The notes: generated by a model not told the origin, from the letters alone. A stretch of DNA of 47,484 nt from Gammaproteobacteria bacterium (GCA_016191245.1 JACPOY010000012.1:1-47484); one strand, 5' to 3'. Positions 17,839 through 27,856 are shown, numbered from the stretch's first letter. Numbers and translations: made by a program.

Positions 17839-18108
17839 TTAACGACGCAGTTCTAAGCGTTCAATTAAACTCTTATAAACTTCTTGTTTGGTTCTCTTTA
17901 AGTAATCAAGTAGCTTACGACGACGAGCGACCAAATTCATCAAACCTTGACGTGAATGCACATCTTTACGATGCGTCTTTAAATGTTCGGTGAGATGATT
18001 GATACGGGTTGTCAACAAAGCCACCTGGACTTCAGGAGATCCGGTGTCGCCAGCAAAGCGTTGATATTTTTCAACTACTTGGGCCCTAGCTTCTACGTTA
18101 AGAGACAT
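17839..18108 (-). CDS. rpsO: Small ribosomal subunit protein uS15
   Basis: S15 binds 16S rRNA early in 30S assembly and contacts 23S rRNA across the subunit interface. The start is ATG 18108, giving 89 residues, the usual length; a GAGGAG site lies about 8 bases upstream and an upstream in-frame ATG has no support. Hallmarks are [31 protein letters not shown] and [10 protein letters not shown], ending IERLELRR. Its leader has its own promoter-like box and a hairpin. Confidence 0.97.
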   Translation of the reverse strand: MSLNVEARAQVVEKYQRFAGDTGSPEVQVALLTTRINHLTEHLKTHRKDVHSRQGLMNLVARRRKLLDYLKRTKQEVYKSLIERLELRR

Positions 18109-18151
18109 ATTACGCTCCTCGCTCTTCTTTTTAGTTACTTGACATACATTG

Positions 18152-18169
18152 ATCGGTATATTGACCGAT
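18152..18169 (-). promoter_or_regulatory. Leader hairpin upstream of rpsO
   Basis: ATCGGT and ACCGAT pair around a 6-base loop, about 45-60 bases before the rpsO start and just downstream of the predicted transcription start. It could modulate mRNA stability or S15 autoregulation; no pseudoknot was modelled. Confidence 0.35.
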
Positions 18170-18183
18170 ATCACGGAGTACGT

Positions 18184-18192
18184 ATTCTACCA
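18184..18192 (-). promoter_or_regulatory. Extended -10 promoter for rpsO
   Basis: On the minus strand TGG precedes TAGAAT, an extended -10 box (TGn plus five of six consensus bases). No good -35 is present. Transcription would begin near 18177, about 70 bases before rpsO. E. coli rpsO also has a promoter between truB and rpsO. Confidence 0.5.
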
Positions 18193-18207
18193 CAGCATAT
18201 CAACTTC

Positions 18208-19134
18208 CTACACACACACGGCGTCTTTTTGCTGTAATAATCGACGTGGCGCGACACGCCCGTCCTCTAAAACTTCTCCTACGCCGATAAATTCACCACT
18301 CAAAGTAAGTAGTGCTGCCCAACCCGGCTTTGATTGTTCTTGAAAAGGGATGATTTGACCTTTTTGCAGTAAACTTGCCGCCATATTGGTTACCTTTAAA
18401 GTTGGTAAAATGGCAGTCAATACCGTCTGCAAAGGCAATAACATGGATAAAAGAGAAGGTTGAGATAATCTGGTTAAATCATCAAAGTTGAACATTTCAT
18501 GTTGATTAAACGGCCAAACCCATAAACGCCGTAATGCAATGACATGCGCACCACAGCCTAAAAATGATCCCATATCTTCTACTAAAGTACGTATATATGT
18601 ACCTGTACTACACTCAATCGTGAGTGAGATGCACCCCTTTTGGGCATCAATTTCATCAATTTGTAAACCATATACCGTGATCTGACGGGATTGACGCTCA
18701 ATTTCTTTGCCTTGACGTGCAAGTTTATAAAGCGGCTGTCCTTGAAATTTAATAGCAGAGTACATAGGTGGGATCTGCTGCAATTGACCTTGAAACCGTG
18801 ACAACATTTGCGCCAAAAGTTCCTCTGTCAGAATAGGGATAGGCTCACGATTAACAACATCACCCTCACCATCACCTGTGGTGGTGGTGACCCCTAATTG
18901 CATTACCGTTTGATAACATTTTTTTTCTTCAAGGAGAAAACGAGAATACTTTGTGGCCTCACCAAAACATATTGGTAACATACCGCTGGCCAGTGGATCT
19001 AAACTGCCGGTATGACCTGCTTTTTGGGCATTGAATAAATGTTTTGCTTCTTGCAAAGCAGAATTTGATGAGATCCCAATGGGCTTATCAATGAGCAAAA
19101 TGCCATCAACAATTTCTCTACATTTTTTTAACAT
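18208..19134 (-). CDS. truB: tRNA pseudouridine(55) synthase TruB
   Basis: TruB makes pseudouridine 55 in the T-loop of nearly all tRNAs. The 308-residue protein begins GILLIDKPIGISSNSAL and has the catalytic motif GHTGSLDPLASG (40-51, with D46 as nucleophile). The KCYQTVMQLGVTTTTGDGEG segment and the C-terminal PUA-like part follow. It lies 3 bases after rbfA and shares the nusA-infB operon. Confidence 0.96.
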   Translation of the reverse strand: MLKKCREIVDGILLIDKPIGISSNSALQEAKHLFNAQKAGHTGSLDPLASGMLPICFGEATKYSRFLLEEKKCYQTVMQLGVTTTTGDGEGDVVNREPIPILTEELLAQMLSRFQGQLQQIPPMYSAIKFQGQPLYKLARQGKEIERQSRQITVYGLQIDEIDAQKGCISLTIECSTGTYIRTLVEDMGSFLGCGAHVIALRRLWVWPFNQHEMFNFDDLTRLSQPSLLSMLLPLQTVLTAILPTLKVTNMAASLLQKGQIIPFQEQSKPGWAALLTLSGEFIGVGEVLEDGRVAPRRLLQQKDAVCV

Positions 19135-19137
19135 AGA

Positions 19138-19521
19138 TCACGTTTTTTCTGAGTCATCTTCTTCAGAAGATTTATCTTTAGCACGTGCATCGTCAATCAG
19201 TTTAGATAAGCGATTGGCTTTGATGGTGGTATCATCATAAACAAAAGAAAGGACTGGCATCACACGCATTTGAATACGTTTTGCTAACTGTGCGCGTAAA
19301 AAACCTGAAGCCTTGTTCAGTGTCTCTAATGCTTGTGCGGCATTCTCTTCCAACATGACGCTAACATATATCTTGGCATGAGATAGATCTTTTGAGACTT
19401 TCACCTGCGCAAGCGTAATTAAGCCGACGCGCGGATCTTTCATTTCTTGATGAATGATCTGCGCTAACTCTTTTTGAATAACATCAGCTATACGATCTGT
19501 ACGATTAAAATCACGTGCCAT
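19138..19521 (-). CDS. rbfA: Ribosome-binding factor A
   Basis: RbfA is a KH-fold factor that binds immature 30S subunits and helps form the 5' end of 16S rRNA. The 127 residues are of normal length: RTDRIADVIQKELAQIIHQE at the start, DPRVGLITLAQVKVSKDLSH and the conserved LRAQLAKRIQMRVMPVLSFV, then an acidic tail. It begins 3 bases after infB and ends 3 bases before truB, so translation is probably coupled. Confidence 0.95.
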   Translation of the reverse strand: MARDFNRTDRIADVIQKELAQIIHQEMKDPRVGLITLAQVKVSKDLSHAKIYVSVMLEENAAQALETLNKASGFLRAQLAKRIQMRVMPVLSFVYDDTTIKANRLSKLIDDARAKDKSSEEDDSEKT

Positions 19522-19524
19522 GTT

Positions 19525-22077
19525 CTATATCACTTGTGGAGCGACTTCCACTTTCTCATAGGCTTCGATCATATCGCCTTCTTTAATGTCATTATAATTT
19601 TTCACGCCGATACCGCATTCCATGCCATGTCGTACTTCTTTAGCATCTTCTTTAAAGCGGCGTAAAGATTCTAAAACACCTTCATAAATAACAATATCAT
19701 TGCGTAAAACTCGAATTGGAAGATTACGTTTGACCGTACCTTCTATCACCATACAACCGGCAATGGCACCAAATTTCGTAGAGCGGAATACATCGCGAAC
19801 TTCTGCAAGCCCCACGATCTGCTCTCTAAATTTAGGTCCAACCATACCTGTGACGGCAGCTTTTACCGTATCAATCACATCGTAAATGATACTAAAATAA
19901 TGGATATCAATGCCTTCTTGTTCTGCTAAACGACGCGCTGTGCTATCTGCACGAACATTAAAGCCGATAATGATACCTTTAGAAGCCATGGCCAAGTTAA
20001 CGTCGGATTCATTTAAACCACCAACGCCACGACCAACAATTTTCACACTCACGTCACTATTAGAAATTTGTTCTAATACATCGGTAAGCGCTTCAACAGA
20101 ACCTTGCACATCTGCTTTGAGGACAATATTCAATTGTCTTGTCTCGCCTTCTTGCATTCTGTCCATAAAGCCTTCTAATTTAGAGGCTTGCTGTCTGGCT
20201 AATTTCACATCGCGATATTTACCTTGTCTGAACAGAGCAATTTCACGTGCTTTCTTTTCATCAGAGACAACAGTCATCTCATCGCCAGCGGCAGGAGTGC
20301 CAGAAAGACCAAAGACTTCAACAGGAATGGAAGGGCCAGCTTCAGCTACTTGCGCACCTTTTTCGTCATTCATGGTGCGAACACGGCCATATTGCAGCCC
20401 AGTGATAATGATATCACCTTTTTTCAACGTGCCGTTTTGCACTAATATCGTTGCAACAGGACCACGCCCTTTGTCTAAGCGTGATTCAATGACTAAGCCT
20501 GTCGCAGGGCAATCTTTGATTGCCGATAGTTCCAGCACTTCTGATTGCAATAAAATAGCTTCTAATAATTCATCAACGCCCTGGCCTGTTTTCGCAGAAA
20601 CAGGAGCCAATATGGTATCACCGCCCCATTCTTCTGGCACAACACCATGTTGAACAAGCTCATTCTTAATGCGATCAAGATCAATGCCATGTTTATCAAT
20701 TTTATTGATAGCAACAACCAAGGGCACTTCAGCTGCTTTGGCATGCTGAATAGCTTCAATGGTTTGTGGTTTCACACCATCATCAGCAGCGACGACAAGA
20801 ACAACAATGTCAGTACATTTCGCACCACGAGCACGCATCGCACTAAATGCAGCGTGACCTGGGGTGTCTAAAAAGGTAATCATGCCGCGATTTGTTTCAA
20901 CATGATAGGCACCAATATGCTGGGTTATCCCGCCTGCTTCGCCTGCAGCTACTTTAGTGGTTCGGATATAATCTAAAAGAGAAGTCTTCCCGTGATCGAC
21001 GTGACCCATAATGGTAACAATAGGAGCACGATGAAGCTTTTCACCTTCGTAAGTGATATTAATGGAATCTTCAACTGAATCTTGTTTGCGAAGAACAGCT
21101 TTATGACCCATTTCTTCCACGACTAAAGCTGCGGTATCTTGGTCAATCACTTGATTGATGGTAGCCATAGCTCCCATTTTCATCATGACCTTAATCACTT
21201 CAACAGCTTTGACAGACATTCTTTGCGCTAAATCACCGACACTAATCGTTTCGGGGATCACAACATCTTTAATCATAGGTGCGGTTGGCTTTTCAAAGGC
21301 GTGCTTTTTAATAGCCACTTCATCAGATTTTCTGGAACGTCTTCTTTTACGTTGTGATCTACCGTCTTCAGATTCAACTTCCTGAATATCTCTTATTTTT
21401 TTGCTACCTTTGGGCTGCTGCTTCAGTACTTTTTTAACCGGAGCGCCATCGCGTTCTCTCTTTTGAGCTACTTCTTTTTCAGTAGCTTTAACTTCTACTT
21501 TGCCCTTGCTGCGACCTTTTTCTTGCCTGTCTTCAACGACGACTGGTTTTTCTTCAGTAAATTCAACAGGAATAGGAGCTATAGGCGCTTCAACAACTTC
21601 AGCTGCCTCTTGCACTTTTTCTTTGTGTTCAACACTGGGTTCTTGCGGTGGTGTTGCAACTTCAACTGCTGCAATAGGAGCCATTTCTTCTGAAATTGGT
21701 TCTTCTTCGGCAACATCTACTTGATGAGGTTCACCTTTTCCTTCAGCTTCAAGTGGCAGTGTGCGTTTAATAAATTTACGGCGCTGCTTTGTCACCACTT
21801 TCACGGTTTTTTTGCTTGAAGATCCAGGAACCTTTACATTGATTTCACTGACCTTTTCACGAGTCACGGTGAATTGCGTTACACCAGAAGTGCTTAACGC
21901 CTCTTTTTCACCATGATCGCTTTTCAGCTTATCAAGAAGCTTTTGTTTTTGTTCATCTGTGACCAGATGTTTTAATCCCAATTTACATTCTACGCCTGCA
22001 CCAATTAATTGCTGAAGCAGCAAATTTGGCGCGATCTTTAATATTTCAGCGTATTCTTCAACGGTAACCTCAGACAT
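19525..22077 (-). CDS. infB: Translation initiation factor IF-2
   Basis: IF-2 is the GTPase that brings initiator fMet-tRNA to the ribosome. The start is ATG 22077 ([11 protein letters not shown]), with a GGGGGAG site just upstream; a longer frame from 22110 is not needed. The 850 residues contain the N-terminal IF2_N fold, a long charged linker rich in Lys and Glu (about 90-275), then G1 GHVDHGKTS (358-366), G3 DTPGHAAF and G4 NKID, and the beta-barrel and C-terminal fMet-tRNA-binding domains. The encoding gene for its ligand, initiator tRNA, heads the same cluster. Confidence 0.97.
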   Translation of the reverse strand: MSEVTVEEYAEILKIAPNLLLQQLIGAGVECKLGLKHLVTDEQKQKLLDKLKSDHGEKEALSTSGVTQFTVTREKVSEINVKVPGSSSKKTVKVVTKQRRKFIKRTLPLEAEGKGEPHQVDVAEEEPISEEMAPIAAVEVATPPQEPSVEHKEKVQEAAEVVEAPIAPIPVEFTEEKPVVVEDRQEKGRSKGKVEVKATEKEVAQKRERDGAPVKKVLKQQPKGSKKIRDIQEVESEDGRSQRKRRRSRKSDEVAIKKHAFEKPTAPMIKDVVIPETISVGDLAQRMSVKAVEVIKVMMKMGAMATINQVIDQDTAALVVEEMGHKAVLRKQDSVEDSINITYEGEKLHRAPIVTIMGHVDHGKTSLLDYIRTTKVAAGEAGGITQHIGAYHVETNRGMITFLDTPGHAAFSAMRARGAKCTDIVVLVVAADDGVKPQTIEAIQHAKAAEVPLVVAINKIDKHGIDLDRIKNELVQHGVVPEEWGGDTILAPVSAKTGQGVDELLEAILLQSEVLELSAIKDCPATGLVIESRLDKGRGPVATILVQNGTLKKGDIIITGLQYGRVRTMNDEKGAQVAEAGPSIPVEVFGLSGTPAAGDEMTVVSDEKKAREIALFRQGKYRDVKLARQQASKLEGFMDRMQEGETRQLNIVLKADVQGSVEALTDVLEQISNSDVSVKIVGRGVGGLNESDVNLAMASKGIIIGFNVRADSTARRLAEQEGIDIHYFSIIYDVIDTVKAAVTGMVGPKFREQIVGLAEVRDVFRSTKFGAIAGCMVIEGTVKRNLPIRVLRNDIVIYEGVLESLRRFKEDAKEVRHGMECGIGVKNYNDIKEGDMIEAYEKVEVAPQVI

Positions 22078-22099
22078 AGGGCTCCCCCGCTTCGCTGCA

Positions 22100-23614
22100 T
22101 TAATTTTCAATAAACCAATGGGCGCGTGCTGCCATAATCAACTTGCCTGCCCTCTCTTGATTCATACCTTCGATGTCTAACAAATCGTCCACCGACTGCT
22201 CTGCTAAATCTTCTCTTGTCACTACACCTTTTTGTGCCAAGGTGTATGCCAAATGTTTATCCATGCCTTCTACCTCCAATAAATCTGAGGAAGGCGTATG
22301 TTCCCCTAAACGTTCTTCTTGCGCGATTGCTTTGGTTAAAAGACTGTCTTTAGCTCTCTCGCGCAGCGTTGAAAGCAATGCTTCATCCATTCCTTCAACT
22401 TCCATCAGTTCCTGAACAGGAACATAGGCAATTTCTTCAATGCTGGTAAATCCTGCTTCAACTAAACTTTCAGCAATTTCTTGTGACACTTGTAAATGAT
22501 GTACAAACAATTGCGATAATTTTTCAAATTCTTCTTGATCGCGTGTTTGCGCTTGGTTTTGAGAAATCACATTAAGCTCCCAGCCTGTTAGCATACTTGC
22601 CAGGCGTATATTTTGACCATTACGACCGATTGCTGCAGAAAGTTGTTCATCAGCAACGATAACATCCATAGACTTAGCATCATCATCAATGATGATAGAA
22701 ACTACTTCAGCTGGCGCAATTGAATTAATGACGTACTGTGCTGGATTATCATCCCACAGAACGATATCAACTCTTTCTCCGCCAAGTTCACCTGAAACAG
22801 CTTGAACTCTAGCACCACGCATTCCTACGCAAGCGCCAATTGGATCAATTCGATTATCTTTTGCTAATACTGCAATTTTTGCACGAGATCCTGGGTCACG
22901 TGCCGCCCCTTTTAACTCGATTAAACCATCACCGATTTCAGGCACTTCGATTTTAAACAATTCAATAAGCATTTCAGGACATGTACGGCTAATCACTAAT
23001 TGAGGACCGCGTAATTCAGGACGCACATCTTGCAAATAAGCTCGTACTCTATCTCCGACTCGTACAATCTCACGTGGCAACATATCACTACGACGAAGCA
23101 ATGCTTCTGCATTACCTCCCAACTCAATAATGACATTATCACGTGTCACTTTTTTCACAGTTCCTGCAACGAGTTCACCGATGCGTGCTCGATATTCATC
23201 TGCAATTTGATCACGTTTAGCAGCGCGCAATCTTTGCATGATAACTTGTTTAGCTATCTGTGCAGCAATACGACCAAATTCAATTGAAGGAACAAGTTCT
23301 GTTATCGTGTCGCCAATCTTAGCGTCTTTCTTCTTTTCTTTTGCCTCTGAGAGTGTCAATTCTGCATCAGGGTTTTGGATCCCGACGATTTCGCCGTCTT
23401 CATTGACTGCATTCTCATTGACAACATTCCAAACACGAAAAGTTTCATAATCGCCAGTATTACGATTAATGACGACTTTAAATTCCCAATTAGCTCCATA
23501 TAGCTTTTTACTTGCCGATTCTAAAGCTGCCTCAAGCGCCTCAAATACTATTTCCTTCGAGACATTTTTCTCATTAGATACGGCATCTACTACCAAACGA
23601 ATTTCTGTATTCAT
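22100..23614 (-). CDS. nusA: Transcription termination/antitermination protein NusA
   Basis: NusA binds RNA polymerase and controls pausing, termination and antitermination. The start is ATG 23614 ([16 protein letters not shown]) behind an AGAGG site; the longer frame to 23710 runs into rimP. The 504 residues show the N-terminal polymerase-binding domain, an S1 domain ([10 protein letters not shown] onwards), two KH domains (with [15 protein letters not shown] and [14 protein letters not shown]) and two C-terminal acidic helix-hairpin repeats around [12 protein letters not shown] and [12 protein letters not shown], with a further [13 protein letters not shown]. Such C-terminal repeats are typical of gammaproteobacteria. 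Confidence 0.97.
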   Translation of the reverse strand: MNTEIRLVVDAVSNEKNVSKEIVFEALEAALESASKKLYGANWEFKVVINRNTGDYETFRVWNVVNENAVNEDGEIVGIQNPDAELTLSEAKEKKKDAKIGDTITELVPSIEFGRIAAQIAKQVIMQRLRAAKRDQIADEYRARIGELVAGTVKKVTRDNVIIELGGNAEALLRRSDMLPREIVRVGDRVRAYLQDVRPELRGPQLVISRTCPEMLIELFKIEVPEIGDGLIELKGAARDPGSRAKIAVLAKDNRIDPIGACVGMRGARVQAVSGELGGERVDIVLWDDNPAQYVINSIAPAEVVSIIIDDDAKSMDVIVADEQLSAAIGRNGQNIRLASMLTGWELNVISQNQAQTRDQEEFEKLSQLFVHHLQVSQEIAESLVEAGFTSIEEIAYVPVQELMEVEGMDEALLSTLRERAKDSLLTKAIAQEERLGEHTPSSDLLEVEGMDKHLAYTLAQKGVVTREDLAEQSVDDLLDIEGMNQERAGKLIMAARAHWFIEN

Positions 23615-23627
23615 TTTATTGCCTCTT

Positions 23628-24098
23628 TCACTTGGAGCCCGTAATTTTAATATCCGGTACCACTTTTGCTTTATCAATATCTTCGTAAGCAAAAGTAAAA
23701 TTCTGTCCATCTACATCAAGTTGTATTTCTTTTTCATTTGCATCAAGCAACATACCCTTGAAATTTTGCCTGTTACTGACAGCAAGACTTGTTTTCACAA
23801 ATACTTTTTGCCCAATCTGCTGCTTAAAATGTGCAGCTGTAAACAAGGGTCTTTCTAACCCAGGAGATGATACTTCCAAGGTATAGTGGCCTTTTATAGG
23901 CTCTTCGACATCTAGTACAACACTGATTTGACGACTTAAATGCACAATATCATCTAAGTTAATACCGCCAGGTTTATCGATGTAAATCCTAACGACTGTA
24001 TGCTTACCGCCACCTACACATTCCACGCCGACTAATTCAAAAGACGTATCAACTAATATAGGGCCAATAATACTCTGCCATTTCTCTTGTCGTCGCAT
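23628..24098 (-). CDS. rimP: Ribosome maturation factor RimP
   Basis: RimP assists 30S subunit assembly. The 156 residues include FELVGVECVGGGKHTVVRIY, the KPGGINLDDIVHLSRQIS segment, VLDVEEPI and the highly conserved LEVSSPGLERPLF. The gene is the first protein gene of the nusA operon and follows the metY tRNA gene, as in E. coli, with two terminator-like hairpins between. Confidence 0.95.
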   Translation of the reverse strand: MRRQEKWQSIIGPILVDTSFELVGVECVGGGKHTVVRIYIDKPGGINLDDIVHLSRQISVVLDVEEPIKGHYTLEVSSPGLERPLFTAAHFKQQIGQKVFVKTSLAVSNRQNFKGMLLDANEKEIQLDVDGQNFTFAYEDIDKAKVVPDIKITGSK

Positions 24099-24130
24099 AA
24101 CTCTCTAAAACCAAACCGTCCAAAACAAAC

Positions 24131-24156
24131 AAAAAAGTGGGCATTGGCCCACTTTT
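24131..24156 (-). terminator. Intrinsic terminator/attenuator between metY and rimP (distal)
   Basis: A perfect 10-bp stem (AAAAGTGGGC with its complement) closes a 4-base loop and is followed on the minus strand by six T's. It lies about 60-80 bases after the tRNA and about 30 bases before rimP, so it would end tRNA transcripts while letting some polymerase into the nusA operon. It could also work on the plus strand, with a shorter T-run. Confidence 0.75.
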
Positions 24157-24176
24157 GTTAATTCACCGCCACCTAG

Positions 24177-24195
24177 AAAAAAACCCCTTACGGGG
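24177..24195 (-). terminator. Intrinsic terminator directly after metY (proximal)
   Basis: On the minus strand CCCC-GTAA-GGGG is followed by seven T's, 19 bases after the tRNA end. The stem is short but GC-only. Together with the distal hairpin it forms a tandem terminator. Confidence 0.65.
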
Positions 24196-24213
24196 CCTTA
24201 TAACATCTTTGGC

Positions 24214-24290
<77 letters not shown>

Positions 24291-24302
24291 ATAAGTCGAC
24301 AC

Positions 24303-24331
24303 ATGATATGTTAAACATCCTAAAATCGCAA
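24303..24331 (-). promoter_or_regulatory. Promoter of metY and the nusA operon
   Basis: On the minus strand TTGCGA (24326-24331), a 17-base spacer and TATCAT (24303-24308) match sigma-70 boxes at four to five of six positions each. Transcription would begin a few bases before the tRNA 5' end at 24290. Confidence 0.65.
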
Positions 24332-24370
24332 GTATTCATGCCCGCCGTGTGCCTAACAATTTGATTTAAA

Positions 24371-24400
24371 TTGAAAAGTAGATTAGTTATTTAGTAGAAT
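24371..24400 (+). promoter_or_regulatory. Promoter of the double-glycine peptide gene
   Basis: TTGAAA (24371-24376), an 18-base spacer and TAGAAT (24395-24400) each match the sigma-70 consensus at five of six positions. A start near 24407 would leave a leader of about 94 bases before the ATG. Confidence 0.5.
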
Positions 24401-24500
24401 AATACTGTAAATTAGGAAGAAAAACTTACTATTTCTCAATTTTGGGTGGTTTGATAACATCATTATGTTAAAATTGTGATTTTCGTTTTGAGGCTAATCT

Positions 24501-24740
24501 ATGCAAATTATTGAACTCACCCAGTTACAGCAAATCAGTGGTGGCGATGGCCATTTTAGAGTCGTAGTGAATTCCGATGTCTCTTCTGATTGTGCATCAT
24601 TTGTTGCAAGCACCTTTGAAAAAGTACTGATAGAGCAAATTACAGAAGATGAATTCGATACCATTTTATTTGCTTCACATTTCAATACTTTCGAACTGGA
24701 TACCGCTATGGCAGGGATAGATGTGATTTTTTGGAAATAA
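24501..24740 (+). CDS. Small peptide with bacteriocin-type double-glycine leader
   Basis: The 79-residue product begins MQIIELTQLQQISGG. Counting back from the double glycine (G14-G15), hydrophobic residues sit at -4 (I12), -7 (L9) and -12 (I4), the pattern read by C39-peptidase ABC exporters. Cleavage would release a 64-residue peptide that is acidic (about a dozen Asp/Glu against a few basic residues), contains one Cys and ends IDVIFWK. A GAGG site precedes the ATG by about 8 bases, and a sigma-70-like promoter lies further up. No exporter, immunity or modifying-enzyme gene is adjacent. It could be a bacteriocin, a signalling peptide or an exported protein of another kind. Confidence 0.6.
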   Translation: MQIIELTQLQQISGGDGHFRVVVNSDVSSDCASFVASTFEKVLIEQITEDEFDTILFASHFNTFELDTAMAGIDVIFWK

Positions 24741-24742
24741 GT

Positions 24743-24761
24743 GGGTCCGCAAAGCGAACCC
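24743..24761. terminator. Short hairpin between convergent peptide gene and nuoN
   Basis: GGGTCCGC and GCGAACCC pair around AAA, with one wobble or mismatch depending on strand. It lies in the 37-base gap between two convergent genes and may end transcripts from both sides; T-runs are weak. Confidence 0.4.
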
Positions 24762-24777
24762 AAGTTATATAGCTTAT

Positions 24778-26211
24778 TTAAAATCCACCAGAAAGCACTC
24801 GTTGGCAAATGACAAATAAAGGAGCTGGGAAAATACCCAACGCCAGGATGGCAAGGCCATTTACTGATAAAGCAATCCTCATATCTGCAGCCCCATGTAC
24901 TGGGTAAGGCACTTCTGGCGCATCAAAATACATCATGCGCACAATCTTTAAATAATAATAAGCACCAATGATGGAAAAAATGACGACAACGGCAGCAAGC
25001 CACGTTAAGCCTGCATTCACCAGCGCACTTAATACAACAAACTTTGCATAAAACCCAACGGTAGGTGGAACGCCGGTGAGAGAGAAGGCTACCAGTAACA
25101 TCAAAAATGCTAAAAATGGACTACGACTCGCCAGACCTTTCAAATCACTTAATTTTTCAGCCTCAAAACCTTGATGGCTTAATAATAAAAGTACACCGAA
25201 TGCACAAGCGGCAACCAAAGCATAAACCACAACATAATACATCGCTGGCGCATAACCAACTTGAGGAGCGACTAGTAAGGCAAGAAATATAAAGCCAACA
25301 TGGGCAATAGTTGAATAAGCTAAAAGACGTTTAATATTTGTTTGAATAACGGCTGCAATATTGCCTAAGGCTATTGATAAAAGAGCAATGACAATAAAGA
25401 TTTGACTCCATTGCGTTGCAAATGAGGGCATCATATCGTGAAAAAGACGATATGCCATTCCAAATGCTGCTATTTTAGGTGTTGTCCCAATCAATAAAGT
25501 GATATTGGTGGGCGCACCCTGATAAATATCTGGGATCCACATATGAAAAGGCACTGCGCCAAATTTGAATGCCAGTCCAACAATAATAAATACCAAAGCA
25601 AACAACGCTACGCTTAAGGTTCCATTTTCAGCTGTCTGCACAAAAGCAGCGATTTCATTTAATGCAATACTGCCCGAGAGTCCATACAGCAACGAGATCC
25701 CATATAACAACATGCCTGACGCCAAGGCACCCATAATAAAATATTTAATACTAGCTTCCACCGCCATCGCAGAATCTTTTTGAAAAGCAACTAAAGCATA
25801 TAAAGGTAAAGTCAGTAATTCCAAACCAAGATAAATCATCAACAAACTTTTAGCAGAAACTAAAAACATCATCCCTAGCGTGGAAAATAAAGCTAATACA
25901 TGAAACTCTCCATACGCTATCTTGCGATCACGAATATAGCTTCTGGAATAAAGCAGGACAAAGATCATCAAGATCAAAATAAAAACTTTTAACACTTGAG
26001 CGAAGGGATCGGCGATAAATTGTTCTGAAAAAGCAGTCATTTTCAATGGCTGAGGAATGACGCATAAAATTGCCGTCACTACTAAAGCAGCTTGACTGAA
26101 TAAGTAAGTAATGTAGCGGGTTTTGCTGGATACATACAGATCTATCACCAAACAAATACATGCCATTGATGCCAATACGATTTCAGGCAGAATGACTAAT
26201 AAATCTTCCAA
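24778..26211 (-). CDS. nuoN: NADH-quinone oxidoreductase subunit N
   Basis: NuoN is one of three antiporter-like proton-pumping subunits in the membrane arm of complex I. The 477 residues form about 14 helices, with the conserved antiporter core including FIIVGLAFKFGAVPFHMWIPD and LLAYSTIAHVGF (key Lys residues within helices) and SLTGVPPTVGFYAKF. It is the last gene of the nuo operon, separated from nuoM by a 97-base gap filled with REP-like palindromes, whereas all other nuo genes nearly touch. Confidence 0.96.
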   Translation of the reverse strand: MEDLLVILPEIVLASMACICLVIDLYVSSKTRYITYLFSQAALVVTAILCVIPQPLKMTAFSEQFIADPFAQVLKVFILILMIFVLLYSRSYIRDRKIAYGEFHVLALFSTLGMMFLVSAKSLLMIYLGLELLTLPLYALVAFQKDSAMAVEASIKYFIMGALASGMLLYGISLLYGLSGSIALNEIAAFVQTAENGTLSVALFALVFIIVGLAFKFGAVPFHMWIPDIYQGAPTNITLLIGTTPKIAAFGMAYRLFHDMMPSFATQWSQIFIVIALLSIALGNIAAVIQTNIKRLLAYSTIAHVGFIFLALLVAPQVGYAPAMYYVVVYALVAACAFGVLLLLSHQGFEAEKLSDLKGLASRSPFLAFLMLLVAFSLTGVPPTVGFYAKFVVLSALVNAGLTWLAAVVVIFSIIGAYYYLKIVRMMYFDAPEVPYPVHGAADMRIALSVNGLAILALGIFPAPLFVICQRVLSGGF

Positions 26212-26225
26212 TCTAAACCTCCAGG

Positions 26226-26303
26226 TCTCACTTATCCCCTCACCTTATGGGGAGGGTTTCCTCTCAATACCCTCTCCCGCTTGCGGGGGAGGGTATTGAG
26301 AGG
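26226..26303. repeat. REP-like palindromes between nuoM and nuoN
   Basis: Two hairpins lie side by side. The larger, 26260-26303, has CCTCTCAATACCCTC paired perfectly with its reverse complement at 26289-26303, plus a CTCCCGC/GCGGGGG extension around a tiny loop. The smaller, about 26235-26257, pairs CCCTCACC with GGGGAGGG imperfectly. In the transcript this would be a very stable stem between two coding regions of one operon. Confidence 0.75.
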
Positions 26304-26308
26304 AGGTT

Positions 26309-27841
26309 TTAATATTTTGGTTTACCGATATGCTCAAGCAATCCGGCTACTGAACTTTGCGTCACATCAACTAATGGCTTAGGCCATACTCCAAATAAGA
26401 GCACAAGCACTGCAAGGGCTGTTAAAAAGCTTATTTCACGCGCCCCAACATCTTTGAGCTCGGCAACATGTTTATTAGCGATTTCGCCAAACACAACACG
26501 TTTTATCATCCATAGTGTATAAGATGCGCCAAGTATCAAGGTTAAACTTGCAAAAAAGGCATACCAAGGATTGGCTTGAAATGCACTCAATATCACTAAA
26601 AATTCACCGACAAAACCCGATGTTCCCGGTAAACCTGCATTAGCCAGTGCAAATAAAACAAAGAAACTTGCAAAAACAGGCATGGTATTTACAACACCAC
26701 CATAGTCAGCTATTTCACGAGAATGAACTCTGTCATAGAGCACACCCACGCACAAAAAGAGTGCCCCTGAAATAAAGCCATGGGAAATCATTTGTACATA
26801 AGCGCCTTGCAAGCCCATTTGCGCCGCTTCAATAGAGTTAAAATTCACCAATGAAAAAGCAATGAAAATACCCAAAGTGACAAAACCCATATGAGCTATT
26901 GAAGAATAGGCAATCAGCTTTTTCATGTCTTTTTGAACAATTGCTACCAAGCCGATATAAACAACTGCCACTAAGGAAGCACCAATAATGATAAATTGCC
27001 ATTCACGAGAGGCATCTGGAACAATCGGCAGAATAAAACGCAAGAAACCATAAGCTCCCATTTTAAGCAATATGGCTGCCAATACTACCGAGCCACCTGT
27101 TGGCGCTTCAACGTGGGCGTCAGGTAACCAAGTATGAACAGGTACCATCGGAATTTTAACGGCAAAAGCCAGCAAGAAAGCAATTAAAATCCACTTTTGT
27201 GCCGTGATAGATAAGGGCAAATGATGGAAAGAAGTAATGGCAAAAGTATCATCCACGCCGTTGGCTTTGGCCAACATATGTAAATAAATCAAGGCAACAA
27301 GTAAAAAGACTGAGCCCAAAAAGGTATATAAGAAAAATTTGATTGTGGCATAAATTCGATTTGGACCACCCCAGATACCAATGATCAAAAACATCGGCAC
27401 CAACATGGCTTCCCAAAATATATAAAAAAGAATGGCATCCAGCGCCGCAAACACACCACACATTAAACCCTGCATGATAAGAAAGGCTGACATATAATGT
27501 GCCACTCGTTGCTCAATGACCAACCATGCAGAAACAATCACAATAGGTGTAAACAAACACGTGAGCACAATCAATGGCATTGCAAAGCCATCAACCCCCA
27601 ATGAATAACGAATATCTAAAGCAGGGAACCAAGCATGCTCTTCAACAAATTGATATTGAGTGGCTTGTAAATCAAAGTGTTGCCATAACGGTATACAAAT
27701 CAATAGACAGACTATTGATGTGATCAAGGCTATCACTTTTGCTCTTTGGGGTTTTTTATCCCCGCCTAACAAAAATATAAGGATTGCACCAATAATAGGC
27801 AACCAAACTAATGTGCTTAATAGAGGAAAAGGAAATTGCAT
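26309..27841 (-). CDS. nuoM: NADH-quinone oxidoreductase subunit M
   Basis: NuoM is an antiporter-like proton-pumping membrane subunit. The 510 residues match the E. coli length and give about 14 helices. The conserved segments FYIFWEAMLVPMFLIIGIWG (with the essential Glu), FAVKIPMVPVHTWLPDAHVE and IAYSSIAHMGFVTLG are present. It sits between nuoL (15 bases away) and the REP-filled gap before nuoN. Confidence 0.96.
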   Translation of the reverse strand: MQFPFPLLSTLVWLPIIGAILIFLLGGDKKPQRAKVIALITSIVCLLICIPLWQHFDLQATQYQFVEEHAWFPALDIRYSLGVDGFAMPLIVLTCLFTPIVIVSAWLVIEQRVAHYMSAFLIMQGLMCGVFAALDAILFYIFWEAMLVPMFLIIGIWGGPNRIYATIKFFLYTFLGSVFLLVALIYLHMLAKANGVDDTFAITSFHHLPLSITAQKWILIAFLLAFAVKIPMVPVHTWLPDAHVEAPTGGSVVLAAILLKMGAYGFLRFILPIVPDASREWQFIIIGASLVAVVYIGLVAIVQKDMKKLIAYSSIAHMGFVTLGIFIAFSLVNFNSIEAAQMGLQGAYVQMISHGFISGALFLCVGVLYDRVHSREIADYGGVVNTMPVFASFFVLFALANAGLPGTSGFVGEFLVILSAFQANPWYAFFASLTLILGASYTLWMIKRVVFGEIANKHVAELKDVGAREISFLTALAVLVLLFGVWPKPLVDVTQSSVAGLLEHIGKPKY

Positions 27842-27856
27842 TCTTCGTTCCTTTTG

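Noticed and set aside
19910..20653. 247-codon plus-strand frame opposite infB
   Set aside because: It lies wholly inside infB on the other strand, with low-complexity composition typical of an antisense shadow and no ribosome binding site.
23614..23710. N-terminal extension of NusA to 23710
   Set aside because: The extra codons overlap rimP in another frame; ATG 23614 has a clear AGAGG site and the family's usual first residues.
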